64,000 nt of DNA from Halioglobus sp. Its GTDB lineage: Bacteria > Pseudomonadota > Gammaproteobacteria > Pseudomonadales > Halieaceae. Both the position numbers and the translations under genes were made by a program. Where the stretch lies: NCBI GenBank assembly GCA_020443345.1, contig JAGRIH010000039.1:1-64000 (forward strand), in the 5' to 3' direction. The notes beneath the pieces were generated by a model. The model worked only from the letters and a program-made list of their open reading frames with translations. It was not told the DNA's origin and made no database searches. This document shows, one piece after another, positions 1 through 9,070 of the stretch (the stretch's first letter is position 1; every line of letters starts with the position of its first letter).

Positions 1-2
1 GT

Positions 3-2483
3 TCAGCTTCGCAGGAATACGCACAAAGCAAGCGTTTCACGCGGGGCTTCCTGATCGTGGCGCCGGGTCTGACCATTCGAGACCGCCTGCGTGTGCTGCA
101 ACCGAACGACCCGGACAGCTACTACCAGAGTCGCGAGCTGGTGCCGGGCGACATGCTCCCCGATCTGGAGCGCGCCAAGATCGTCATTACGAACTATCAC
201 GCCTTCAAATTGCGTGAGCGTATCGATCTGTCGAAGGGTGGCCGATCGCTCCTCCAAGGCCGCGGCGAGGCACTCAACACGGTCGAGACCGAAGGGCAGA
301 TGCTCCAACGCGTCATGCCTGAACTGATGGGCATGAAGAATGTCCTGGCGATCAGCGATGAAGCGCACCACTGTTATCGCGAGAAACCGGGTGAAGACCT
401 GGAAGGCGATCTGAAAGGAGACGACAAGAAAGAGGCCGAGAAGAACAAGGAAGCGGCTCGGCTTTGGATCTCGGGCCTCGAAGCAGTCAATCGTAAGTTG
501 GGTCTTTCCCGTTTGATTGACCTCTCAGCAACCCCATTTTTCCTGAGTGGCTCCGGCTATGCCGAGGGCACGCTGTTTCCCTGGACCATGAGCGATTTCT
601 CACTCATGGATGCGATCGAGTGCGGGATCGTCAAACTGCCGCGTGTGCCCGTCGCGGACAATATCCCGGGCGGCGACATGCCCAAGTTCCGCAATCTTTG
701 GCAGCACATTCGCACGCGGATGCCTAAAAAGGGACGCGGTAAGGCAAAGACGCTCGATCCGCTGAGCCTGCCAGTCGAGCTACAGACTGCGCTTGAGGCG
801 CTATACGGGCACTACAAGAAGACCTTTGATCTCTGGGAGTCGGCCGGCATCAGCGTGCCACCTTGCTTTATCGTCGTGTGCAACAACACGTCGACCTCAA
901 AGCTCGTCTACGACTTCATCTCGGGATTCCATCGTGAGAACGATGATGGTACGACCACACTCGAGAATGGCCGGCTGCCGCTGTTCCGAAATTTCGATGA
1001 GCACGGCAATCAGCTCGCTCGCCCGAGGACTCTTCTGATAGACAGCGAACAGCTCGAGTCTGGCGATGCGCTCGACAAGAACTTCCGGGACATGGCCTCG
1101 GACGAGATCGAACGGTTCCGTCGCGAGATCATCGAACGCACCGGCGACCGCCGACAGGCAGAGAACGTCACCGACCAGGATCTCCTGCGGGAGGTCATGA
1201 ACACGGTCGGCAAGCCCGGCCGGCTTGGCGATTCCATCCGCTGCGTCGTATCGGTCTCCATGCTCACCGAGGGATGGGATGCGAATACCGTCACCCATGT
1301 TCTGGGTGTTCGCGCTTTTGGCACCCAGCTGCTTTGCGAACAGGTCATCGGCAGAGCCCTGCGACGACAGTCCTACGACCTGAACGAGGAGAACCTGTTC
1401 AACGTCGAGTACGCCGACGTACTTGGGATCCCCTTCGACTTCACGGCGAAACCTGTCGTCGCCCCGCCGCAGCCGCCTCGGGAAACCATCCAGGTTAAGG
1501 CTATCCGGCCTGATCGGGACGAACTTGAGATCCGCTTCCCCCGGGTGGCGGGGTACCGAGTCGAGCTGCCAGAGGAACGGCTGACGGCCGAATTTACGGA
1601 AGACGCCGTACTGGAGCTCACGCCGGATCTGGTTGGCCCATCCATCACCAAGAACGCGGGCATCATCGGCGAGGATGTCGACCTCGGTCTGGAGCACCTG
1701 CAGGACATGCGGCGCTCAACGCTCTTGTTCCACATCACGCAGCGGCTGCTCTACACCAAGTGGCGCGACCCAGGCGAGGAGCCGAAGCTCCACCTGTTTG
1801 GCCAGCTAAAGCGCATTACGAAGCAATGGCTGGATACCTGCCTCGTCTGCAAAGGCGGCACCTACCCGGCGCAGCTCATGTACCAGGAGCTGGCCGACAT
1901 GGCCTGCGAGCGCATCACCGCGGCCATCACTCGGGCAGAGATCGGCAACCGCCCCGTGAAGGCCGTGCTCGATCCCTACAACCCGGTCGGCTCAACGGCG
2001 CACGTCAACTTCAACACCTCCAAGACCGATCGCTACGAAACCGACGCGCGGCGATGCCATGTGAACTGGGTGATCCTGGACAGCGACTGGGAAGCCGAAT
2101 TCTGTCGCGTGGCGGAAGCCCATCCGCGCGTTCTGGCCTACGTCAAGAACCACAACCTCGGGTTGGAGGTGCCATATCGCTACGGTTCCGAGATGCGCAC
2201 TTACATCCCGGACTTCATCGTCCTGGTCGACGATGGGAACGGCGAAGAGGACCCGCTACACCTGGTCGTCGAGATTAAAGGCTACCGGCGAGAGGATGCT
2301 AAAGAGAAGAAAAACACGATGGAGGCCTACTGGGTGCCCGGGGTGAATAACCACGGCAACTACGGGAGGTGGGCTTTCGCCGAGTTTGTGGATGTGTGGG
2401 AGATGCAGTCTGATTTCGAGGCCGAGGTGGAAGAGCACTTCAATCAGATGATCGACGGCGTCATCGCGGAACCGGTGGCGTAA
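3..2483 (+). CDS. Type III-like restriction enzyme, DEAH helicase with C-terminal nuclease (5' partial)
   Basis: The reading frame is open from the left edge, so the N-terminus with the Walker A motif is missing; the GTG at 57 is internal. The protein resembles restriction subunits that pair with the methyltransferase encoded next door. Counted from the GTG at 57, the DEAH box is at residues 101-104, the helicase motif SATPFF follows near residue 157, and a second RecA-like domain contains the run VIGRALRR. The C-terminus has PDF near residue 718 and VEIKG near 738-742, the pattern of a PD-(D/E)XK nuclease. It should translocate on and cut unmodified DNA together with the methylase. The next gene starts 10 bases after the stop, so they are one operon. 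Confidence 0.85.
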   Translation, partial: SASQEYAQSKRFTRGFLIVAPGLTIRDRLRVLQPNDPDSYYQSRELVPGDMLPDLERAKIVITNYHAFKLRERIDLSKGGRSLLQGRGEALNTVETEGQMLQRVMPELMGMKNVLAISDEAHHCYREKPGEDLEGDLKGDDKKEAEKNKEAARLWISGLEAVNRKLGLSRLIDLSATPFFLSGSGYAEGTLFPWTMSDFSLMDAIECGIVKLPRVPVADNIPGGDMPKFRNLWQHIRTRMPKKGRGKAKTLDPLSLPVELQTALEALYGHYKKTFDLWESAGISVPPCFIVVCNNTSTSKLVYDFISGFHRENDDGTTTLENGRLPLFRNFDEHGNQLARPRTLLIDSEQLESGDALDKNFRDMASDEIERFRREIIERTGDRRQAENVTDQDLLREVMNTVGKPGRLGDSIRCVVSVSMLTEGWDANTVTHVLGVRAFGTQLLCEQVIGRALRRQSYDLNEENLFNVEYADVLGIPFDFTAKPVVAPPQPPRETIQVKAIRPDRDELEIRFPRVAGYRVELPEERLTAEFTEDAVLELTPDLVGPSITKNAGIIGEDVDLGLEHLQDMRRSTLLFHITQRLLYTKWRDPGEEPKLHLFGQLKRITKQWLDTCLVCKGGTYPAQLMYQELADMACERITAAITRAEIGNRPVKAVLDPYNPVGSTAHVNFNTSKTDRYETDARRCHVNWVILDSDWEAEFCRVAEAHPRVLAYVKNHNLGLEVPYRYGSEMRTYIPDFIVLVDDGNGEEDPLHLVVEIKGYRREDAKEKKNTMEAYWVPGVNNHGNYGRWAFAEFVDVWEMQSDFEAEVEEHFNQMIDGVIAEPVA

Positions 2484-2493
2484 GGGACAGGAC

Positions 2494-5277
2494 ATGGCGA
2501 GAAGAACGAGCAAGACCGGCCACAAATCCGTTGAGGCGCTGACCCATGAGGAGGCGACGCGCAAGAACATCCCGACGGCCGAGTACCAATCGGTGATGCA
2601 GAAGGAGGAGCAGTCTCCGGTTCGCGTTGCCTATGAGCGGCGTAATCGCGACCTCGACCCACAGCTCGTCTGGCGCGGCAAGGACGAACAGGACTGGTCC
2701 GACCTCGTCGTGCATGCGCCGCCGCTCTACATCCAGGAGAAAGTCCATCCGAAGGTGCTGATCGACGACTTGCTCAGCCGGACTGAAGCTGTTCAGCAAG
2801 CAGATGAGGAGCAGATCGACCTTTTCGCGGACTTCAACGGACTGCCAGACGACAGCGCGAAGACTGAGTTCTACCAGCACGACGCCAACTGGACCAACAG
2901 GATGATTCTGGGCGACAGCCTGCAGGTTATGGCGTCACTCGCCGAGCGGGAAAGACTGCGTGGGCAGGTGCAGTGCATCTACTTGGACCCACCGTATGGC
3001 ATCAAGTTCAACTCGAACTTTCAGTGGTCGACGACTAACCGAGAGGTCAAGGACGGAAACTTCGAGCACATCACGCGCGAACCGGAGCAAGTCAAAGCTT
3101 TCCGGGATACCTGGCGGGATGGGATTCACTCATATTTAACCTATTTGCGCGACCGGCTTACTGTTGCGAGGGATCTGCTATCCCAGTCTGGCTCCGTCTT
3201 TGTGCAGATAGGAGACGAAAACGTCCATCGTGTTCGTGCACTTCTCGACGAGATTTTTGGGGAGGAGAACTTTGTAAGCCAAATCGTATTCCGTACTACC
3301 ACTGGCAAGGCATCCGCGGCGCTAGATAGTACGCGAGACTTCGTGTTGTGGTATGCGCGATCAAGCATGGACGTCAAGATTCGGCGTTTAATGTTTCAGA
3401 GAAGCGTCGAGGAAGACAAGAACTATCGCTATGAGTTCGATGAGGCGGGCACTCTTGTTCCAGCTGCGAACGGTGCCGGTCGCATTTCTCGGATGAACCC
3501 AATCACATCTCAATCCGGCAGCGCAACGACAACGTTTGAGTACGATTTCTCGGGTCGACGTTTCAAGCCCGGAAAAGGCGGTTGGAAGACAAACATCACG
3601 GGAATGCAAAGGCTCGAGAAAGCACAAAGACTCACCTTTTCTGGTAAGACGCTTGGATTTGTTCGGCCGTTCAATGATTTCGGATATCAGACATATGCAG
3701 ATATCTGGGACGATACCAGGCAGTCAGGATTCGGAGACGCAAAGGTTTACGTTGTACAGACGGCGACTAGGGTTGTAGAACGGTGTGTCCTGATGGCGTC
3801 CGATCCCGGTGATTTGGTGCTCGATCCAACTTGTGGATCTGGAACAACTGCCTATGTTTCAGAGCAATGGGGTCGTCGCTGGCTTACCATTGATACCTCG
3901 CGCGTCTCGCTTGCTTTGGCGCGAGCGCGGATCATGGGGGCGCGGTATTCGTATTATCTCCTTGCAGACAGTCCAGAAGGTCGACTCAAAGAAGCGGAGT
4001 TGGCACGCTCGGCGCTGTCAAGCCAAACAACGCATGGCGACATTCGCCAAGGGTTCGTTTACGAGCGCGTTCCTCACATCACGCTAAAGGCGATCGCCAA
4101 TAATGCGGAGATCGACGTGATCTGGGACCGGTTTCAGCAGAAACTGGAGTCACTCCGCGTGCAGCTAAACAAATCTATCAAGAAGAACTGGGAGGCATGG
4201 GAGATTCCCCGCGAGGCCGACGAGAAGTGGCCAGCGGACGCGAAAGCGCTTCACCAGCAATGGTGGGCGCAGCGCATCACCCGGCAGAAGGAGATCGATG
4301 CCTCAATAGCGGCCAAGGCCGACTTCGAGTACCTGTACGACAAGCCGTATGAAGACAAGTCCATCGTGCGAGTCGCCGGACCCTTCACGGTGGAGAGTCT
4401 GTCGCCACACCGCGTGCTGGGCGTCGACGAGAACGACGAGCTGATCGATAGCGTTGCCGACGGTCACGCGGGCTACAGCGACGAGACGGATTTCGTCAGC
4501 ATGATTCTGGAAAACCTGAAGGCGGCGGGCGTCCAGCAGGCCCACAAGGACGACAAGATCACCTTTACTGCGCTTGTGCCCTGGCCTGGCGACTTGATCT
4601 GCGCGGAAGGTCGGTATGTGGAAGGCGGGTCAGGCGAAGACGAAGGTGCAGCGGGTCCCGAGAATCGAGCCGCGGTCTTTATCGGGCCCGAGTTCGGAAC
4701 AGTGTCTCGACCAGACCTGGTCGCGGCCGCCCGTGAGGCCGGTGACGCGGATTTCGACGTCTTGATCGCCTGCGCCTTCAACTACGACGCGCATTCATCC
4801 GAGTTCGACAAACTCGGGCGCATCCCAGTGCTCAAGGCGCGAATGAACGCCGACCTGCACATGGCGGACGACCTGAAGAATACGGGTAAGGGCAACCTGT
4901 TCGTTATCTTCGGGGAGCCCGACATCGACATCCTGGATGCCGAGGGTGAGCAGATCCAGGTCAAGGTCAAAGGGGTAGACGTTTTCCATCCCCAGACCGG
5001 CGAAGTTCGCTCTGATGGCCCCGAGGGTATCGCCTGCTGGTTCATTGACACCGACTACAACGAGGAAAGTTTCTTCGTCCGCCACGCCTATTTCCTCGGC
5101 GCGAACGATCCGTACAAGGCGCTCAAAACCACACTCAAGGCGGAGATCAACGAGGACGCGTGGGCGACGTTGCACAGCGACACTTCGCGACCGTTCACCA
5201 AGCCTAAGTCAGGGCGGATCGCCGTCAAGGTGATCAATCATCTTGGCGATGAGGTAATGAAGGTGTTCCGGGTTTAA
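2494..5277 (+). CDS. Site-specific DNA methyltransferase, beta-class (type III Mod-like)
   Basis: This 927-residue protein should methylate adenine N6 or cytosine N4 in the recognition sequence and give specificity to the restriction enzyme just upstream. The catalytic DPPY motif is at residues 165-168 and the SAM-binding motif DPTCGSGTT at residues 444-452. Catalytic motif before SAM motif is the beta-class order. The part between them should hold the target-recognition region. The stretch of roughly 3120-4090 is visibly poorer in G+C than the two ends, suggesting that this region was exchanged. The C-terminal third (from about residue 560) matches no domain I can name but belongs to this methylase family. 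A 6-base gap separates it from the SIR2 gene. Confidence 0.88.
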   Translation: MARRTSKTGHKSVEALTHEEATRKNIPTAEYQSVMQKEEQSPVRVAYERRNRDLDPQLVWRGKDEQDWSDLVVHAPPLYIQEKVHPKVLIDDLLSRTEAVQQADEEQIDLFADFNGLPDDSAKTEFYQHDANWTNRMILGDSLQVMASLAERERLRGQVQCIYLDPPYGIKFNSNFQWSTTNREVKDGNFEHITREPEQVKAFRDTWRDGIHSYLTYLRDRLTVARDLLSQSGSVFVQIGDENVHRVRALLDEIFGEENFVSQIVFRTTTGKASAALDSTRDFVLWYARSSMDVKIRRLMFQRSVEEDKNYRYEFDEAGTLVPAANGAGRISRMNPITSQSGSATTTFEYDFSGRRFKPGKGGWKTNITGMQRLEKAQRLTFSGKTLGFVRPFNDFGYQTYADIWDDTRQSGFGDAKVYVVQTATRVVERCVLMASDPGDLVLDPTCGSGTTAYVSEQWGRRWLTIDTSRVSLALARARIMGARYSYYLLADSPEGRLKEAELARSALSSQTTHGDIRQGFVYERVPHITLKAIANNAEIDVIWDRFQQKLESLRVQLNKSIKKNWEAWEIPREADEKWPADAKALHQQWWAQRITRQKEIDASIAAKADFEYLYDKPYEDKSIVRVAGPFTVESLSPHRVLGVDENDELIDSVADGHAGYSDETDFVSMILENLKAAGVQQAHKDDKITFTALVPWPGDLICAEGRYVEGGSGEDEGAAGPENRAAVFIGPEFGTVSRPDLVAAAREAGDADFDVLIACAFNYDAHSSEFDKLGRIPVLKARMNADLHMADDLKNTGKGNLFVIFGEPDIDILDAEGEQIQVKVKGVDVFHPQTGEVRSDGPEGIACWFIDTDYNEESFFVRHAYFLGANDPYKALKTTLKAEINEDAWATLHSDTSRPFTKPKSGRIAVKVINHLGDEVMKVFRV

Positions 5278-5283
5278 GTCTGC

Positions 5284-8200
5284 ATGCAGTTCGTAAAGGG
5301 CGGCCCTGACATTCCAGAACGTCTATTGCAGACGCACGAAGATGGGCGCGTGGTGCTCTTCTGCGGCGCTGGAATATCATACCCGGCACGCCTGCCGGGC
5401 TTTTCTGGTCTGGTCAAGGAGCTATTCGCAGAGTTAGCCGTCACGCCCGATCCGGTACAGCAGGCTGCGGTGAAGGCCGGGCAGTTCGATACTGCCATCG
5501 GATTGCTGGAGGCAGACGACGTCGGCGGCCGCGAGAAGGTGCGCCGGGCGCTGGCCGGCATCCTGACACCCGATTTCAGCGCCCCAAACGCGACCGCCAC
5601 ACATGAAGCCTTGCTGACGCTGGGCAAGAGCCGCGATGGCCATACACGCCTCATCACCACCAACTTCGATCGCCTGTTCGAGGAGGTGATTGGGGCGAAA
5701 TCGCTGCCCATCAAGCGGTTTCAGGCGCCACTGCTGCCGGTGCCGAAGAACCGTTGGGATGGCCTGGTGTACCTGCATGGCTTGCTTGGCGCCACGCCGA
5801 CCGCGAGCGAACTGGACCGCCTGGTCGTCTCCAGCGGTGATTTCGGCCTGGCCTATCTCACCGAGCGCTGGGCGGCGCGGTTCGTCAGCGAGCTGTTCCG
5901 CAACTACACCGTCTGCTTCGTCGGCTACAGCATCAACGACCCGGTGCTGCGCTACATGATGGATGCCCTGGCCGCCGACAGTCTGCTGGGTGAGTCGCCG
6001 CCGGAGATGTTCGCGTTCGGCAGTTTCTCCAAAGGCAAGGAAGAGAAACGGGCCAACGAATGGCGGGCCAAGAACGTCACCCCAATCCTCTACCGCGAGC
6101 ATAATCGGCACGCCTATCTGCACAAGACACTGCGCGCCTGGGCCGAAACCTACCGGGACGGAGTGCGCGGCAAGGAGCGTATCGTGGTCGAGTGCGCCAT
6201 GGCACGCCCCTTGGCGAGTACCCGGCAGGACGACTTCGTTGGGCGCCTGCTGTGGGCGATGAGCGATCCGGGCGGGCTGCCCGCCAGGCGCTTTGCCGAT
6301 CTGGACCCGGTGCCGTCACTGGATTGGCTCGAGCTGCTGAGCGAGGAACGCTACCGGCATGCCGACCTGGGCCGCTTCGGTGTCCCCCCCAGAACGACCG
6401 TAGATGACAAGCTCACCTTCAGCCTGACCCGCCGACCTTCGCCGTATCCGCTCGCACCGTCGATGTGTATCGTCGATGCCGGTGCACGCGGCAGCCGCTG
6501 GGACGAGGTGATGCGGCAACTGGCGCGTTGGCTCATCCGTCATCTGGACGACCCGGGCCTGTTGCTGTGGTTGGTCAAACGCGGCGGGCAGCTTCATGAC
6601 GATCTGGTTTGGTGGATCGAACACCGTCTGGACGAGCTGGCCAAACTAGAACGCGACGGCAACACCGCCGAGTTGGCGCGCATTCGTGAGGGCGCACCCA
6701 ACGCGATCCCCGGCCCGCTGATGCGCACCCTATGGCGGCTGCTGTTGACCGGGCGCGTGAAATCATGGCTGCGCGACTTCGACCTGTACCGCTGGCGCGA
6801 CCGCTTCAAGCGCGATGGGCTCACCGCTACCTTGCGCCTGGAACTGCGCGAGATGCTGACACCACGCGTATCGTTGCGCGAGCCGTTCCGCTGGCCCGCC
6901 GAGGACGGCGAAGCCCGCGAGCCGGAGCGCATCAAGGAGCTGGTGGAATGGGAGATCGTGCTGTCCACAGATCACGTCCATTCCAGCCTGCGCGACCTGC
7001 CCAGAGATGAGCGCTGGCACGTCGCATTGCCGGAGCTGCTGTCCGATCTCAGCACCTTGTTGCGCGACGCGCTTGATCTGATGCGCGAGCTTGGCAGTGC
7101 CGAGGACAGGAGCGACCTGTCCTACATGCATCAACCCTCGATCAGTGACCACACACAGAACCGGGACTTCCACGACTGGACCGCATTGATCGACCTGACC
7201 CGGGATGCGTGGCTCGCCACCGTAGCGCAATCGCCGGCGCGGGCAGCGCTCATGGCGCAGGCCTGGTGGCACACGCCCTATCCGCTGTTCCGGCGCCTCG
7301 CCTTCTTTGCTGCCGCACAGGACAACGTAATCCCCCATCGCCAGGCACTTGACTGGCTTCTGGCGGACGATCACTGGTGGCTGTGGTCGGTGGAAACCGA
7401 ACGGGAAGCGATGCGCTTGCTGGTGGCACTGGCGCCGCAACTCGATGCGGTGACGCTCCTAGAACTGGAACAGGCCGTGCTCGCTGGGCCTCCGCGCGAC
7501 ATGTTCAAGGATGACATCGAGCCGGAGCGCTGGACCCGTATCGTGGAACGCGAAATCTGGCTGCGGCTGGCAAAGATCGCCGAGTCCGGCGCGGTCTTGG
7601 GTGCTGACAGCAACGAGCGGCTAAAGGGGCTTACGGGACAGTATCCGGAGTGGAAGCTGGCAGAGGATCAGCGCGATGAATTTCCTTACTGGATGGGCGA
7701 TGGCGATGAGTGGCGCAAGTTCGTCGCCACACCGCGTCGTCGCCGTGAACTGATCGAGTGGCTGAGGCAGCAACCCAGCCCGGATCATTGGCAGGAAGAT
7801 GACTGGCGACAGCGCTGCCGCGACAACTTTGCCACGACTGCTTGTGCCTTGTGCGCCTTGGCCAGGGCAGATGTCTGGCCAACGGATCGCTGGCGCGAGG
7901 CCCTGCAAGCCTGGTCAGAGGAAAAACTCCTGAAGCGCTCCTGGCGCTACATGGCGCCGATCCTGGCCACCGCACCTGACGAGGTACTGCAGACGCTCGC
8001 CCATGGAGTCAGCTGGTGGCTGCAGGCCGTTGCAAAGACTTTCGAGGGCCACGAAGCACTCTTCTTCGTGCTCGCTCGCCGTATCCTGGCGCAGGATCAT
8101 CAGGACGGCGTCGATACCGACGATCCCGTCGGGCGAGCCATCAATCATCCCGTGGGACACGTCACCGAGGCACTGTTGCGCTGGTGGTATCGACGCTCGC

Positions 8201-9066
8201 TGGAGGATGGACAAGGCTTGCCGGAAGAGCTCAAGCCCACGTTCACCGAGCTTTGTGATAGCCGGATCGACAAGTATCGGCATGGCCGCGTGTTGCTGGC
8301 GGCACATGTCATTGCATTGTTCCGCGTCGACGGAGACTGGGCGAGGCGACACCTGTTGCCGCTCTTCGTCTGGCAGCGCTCGGAAGCCGAAGCACGCGCA
8401 GCGTGGGAAGGCTTCCTTTGGTCGCCGCGCCTGTACCGTCCTCTGATGGAAATGCTCAAGCCCGCCTTCCTCGACACCGCACGCCACTATACGGCTTTGG
8501 GTAATCACGACGGGCAGTATGCATCGATTTTGACATTCGCCGCCCTCGATCCGGGTGACACCTTCACCACTAGCGAACTGGCGGCCGCCACTCGCGCACT
8601 GCCGCCGGATGGTTTGCACGATGCAGCACAGGCATTGGTGAGAGCGTTGGAGGGCGCGGGCGATCAACGGGCCGACTACTGGAGCAACCGGGTCACCCCG
8701 TATCTGCATTCCATCTGGCCCAAGACGCGAGACAACGTTTCACCTGCCATCGCCGAAAGCCTCGGCCGCCTTTGCGTAGCGGCACAGGATGCGTTCCCCG
8801 AGGCCTTGACGCTGCTTCGCGCCTGGCTGCAACCGCCGGCCCACCCTGACTATCTGGTGCATCTGCTTCACGAGGCAGGTCTCTGCGGCAAGTTTCCGGA
8901 ACAGGCACTGGACTTCCTCAGCCTGGTGATAGGGGATCAGGCCCAATGGGCACCTACAGACCTCGGAGCGTGTCTCGAGGCCCTGCGAACTACGGCTCCG
9001 GCGCTCGAAACTGATCCTCGATACGAAGATCTAGTGACGTATCTTCGCCAACGCGGAGGCGGATGA
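5284..9066 (+). CDS. Large SIR2-domain defence protein (Dsr1-like)
   Basis: This is a 1260-residue protein with an N-terminal sirtuin fold of about 290 residues: GAGIS at 28-32, TTNFD at 125-129, YLHG at 163-166 and GYSINDP at 214-220. N127 and H165 are the expected catalytic Asn-His pair. SIR2 domains in large phage-defence proteins of this type degrade NAD+ on infection, killing or arresting the host. The remaining 950 residues are rich in Trp, Arg and Leu, look helical, and show no motif I can name; they are a likely sensor. The gene begins 6 bases after the methylase stop and ends 4 bases before the helicase gene, so it is part of the restriction operon. The NADase role and the Dsr1 assignment are inferences from domain layout. 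Confidence 0.78.
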   Translation: MQFVKGGPDIPERLLQTHEDGRVVLFCGAGISYPARLPGFSGLVKELFAELAVTPDPVQQAAVKAGQFDTAIGLLEADDVGGREKVRRALAGILTPDFSAPNATATHEALLTLGKSRDGHTRLITTNFDRLFEEVIGAKSLPIKRFQAPLLPVPKNRWDGLVYLHGLLGATPTASELDRLVVSSGDFGLAYLTERWAARFVSELFRNYTVCFVGYSINDPVLRYMMDALAADSLLGESPPEMFAFGSFSKGKEEKRANEWRAKNVTPILYREHNRHAYLHKTLRAWAETYRDGVRGKERIVVECAMARPLASTRQDDFVGRLLWAMSDPGGLPARRFADLDPVPSLDWLELLSEERYRHADLGRFGVPPRTTVDDKLTFSLTRRPSPYPLAPSMCIVDAGARGSRWDEVMRQLARWLIRHLDDPGLLLWLVKRGGQLHDDLVWWIEHRLDELAKLERDGNTAELARIREGAPNAIPGPLMRTLWRLLLTGRVKSWLRDFDLYRWRDRFKRDGLTATLRLELREMLTPRVSLREPFRWPAEDGEAREPERIKELVEWEIVLSTDHVHSSLRDLPRDERWHVALPELLSDLSTLLRDALDLMRELGSAEDRSDLSYMHQPSISDHTQNRDFHDWTALIDLTRDAWLATVAQSPARAALMAQAWWHTPYPLFRRLAFFAAAQDNVIPHRQALDWLLADDHWWLWSVETEREAMRLLVALAPQLDAVTLLELEQAVLAGPPRDMFKDDIEPERWTRIVEREIWLRLAKIAESGAVLGADSNERLKGLTGQYPEWKLAEDQRDEFPYWMGDGDEWRKFVATPRRRRELIEWLRQQPSPDHWQEDDWRQRCRDNFATTACALCALARADVWPTDRWREALQAWSEEKLLKRSWRYMAPILATAPDEVLQTLAHGVSWWLQAVAKTFEGHEALFFVLARRILAQDHQDGVDTDDPVGRAINHPVGHVTEALLRWWYRRSLEDGQGLPEELKPTFTELCDSRIDKYRHGRVLLAAHVIALFRVDGDWARRHLLPLFVWQRSEAEARAAWEGFLWSPRLYRPLMEMLKPAFLDTARHYTALGNHDGQYASILTFAALDPGDTFTTSELAAATRALPPDGLHDAAQALVRALEGAGDQRADYWSNRVTPYLHSIWPKTRDNVSPAIAESLGRLCVAAQDAFPEALTLLRAWLQPPAHPDYLVHLLHEAGLCGKFPEQALDFLSLVIGDQAQWAPTDLGACLEALRTTAPALETDPRYEDLVTYLRQRGGG

Positions 9067-9070
9067 GCCA

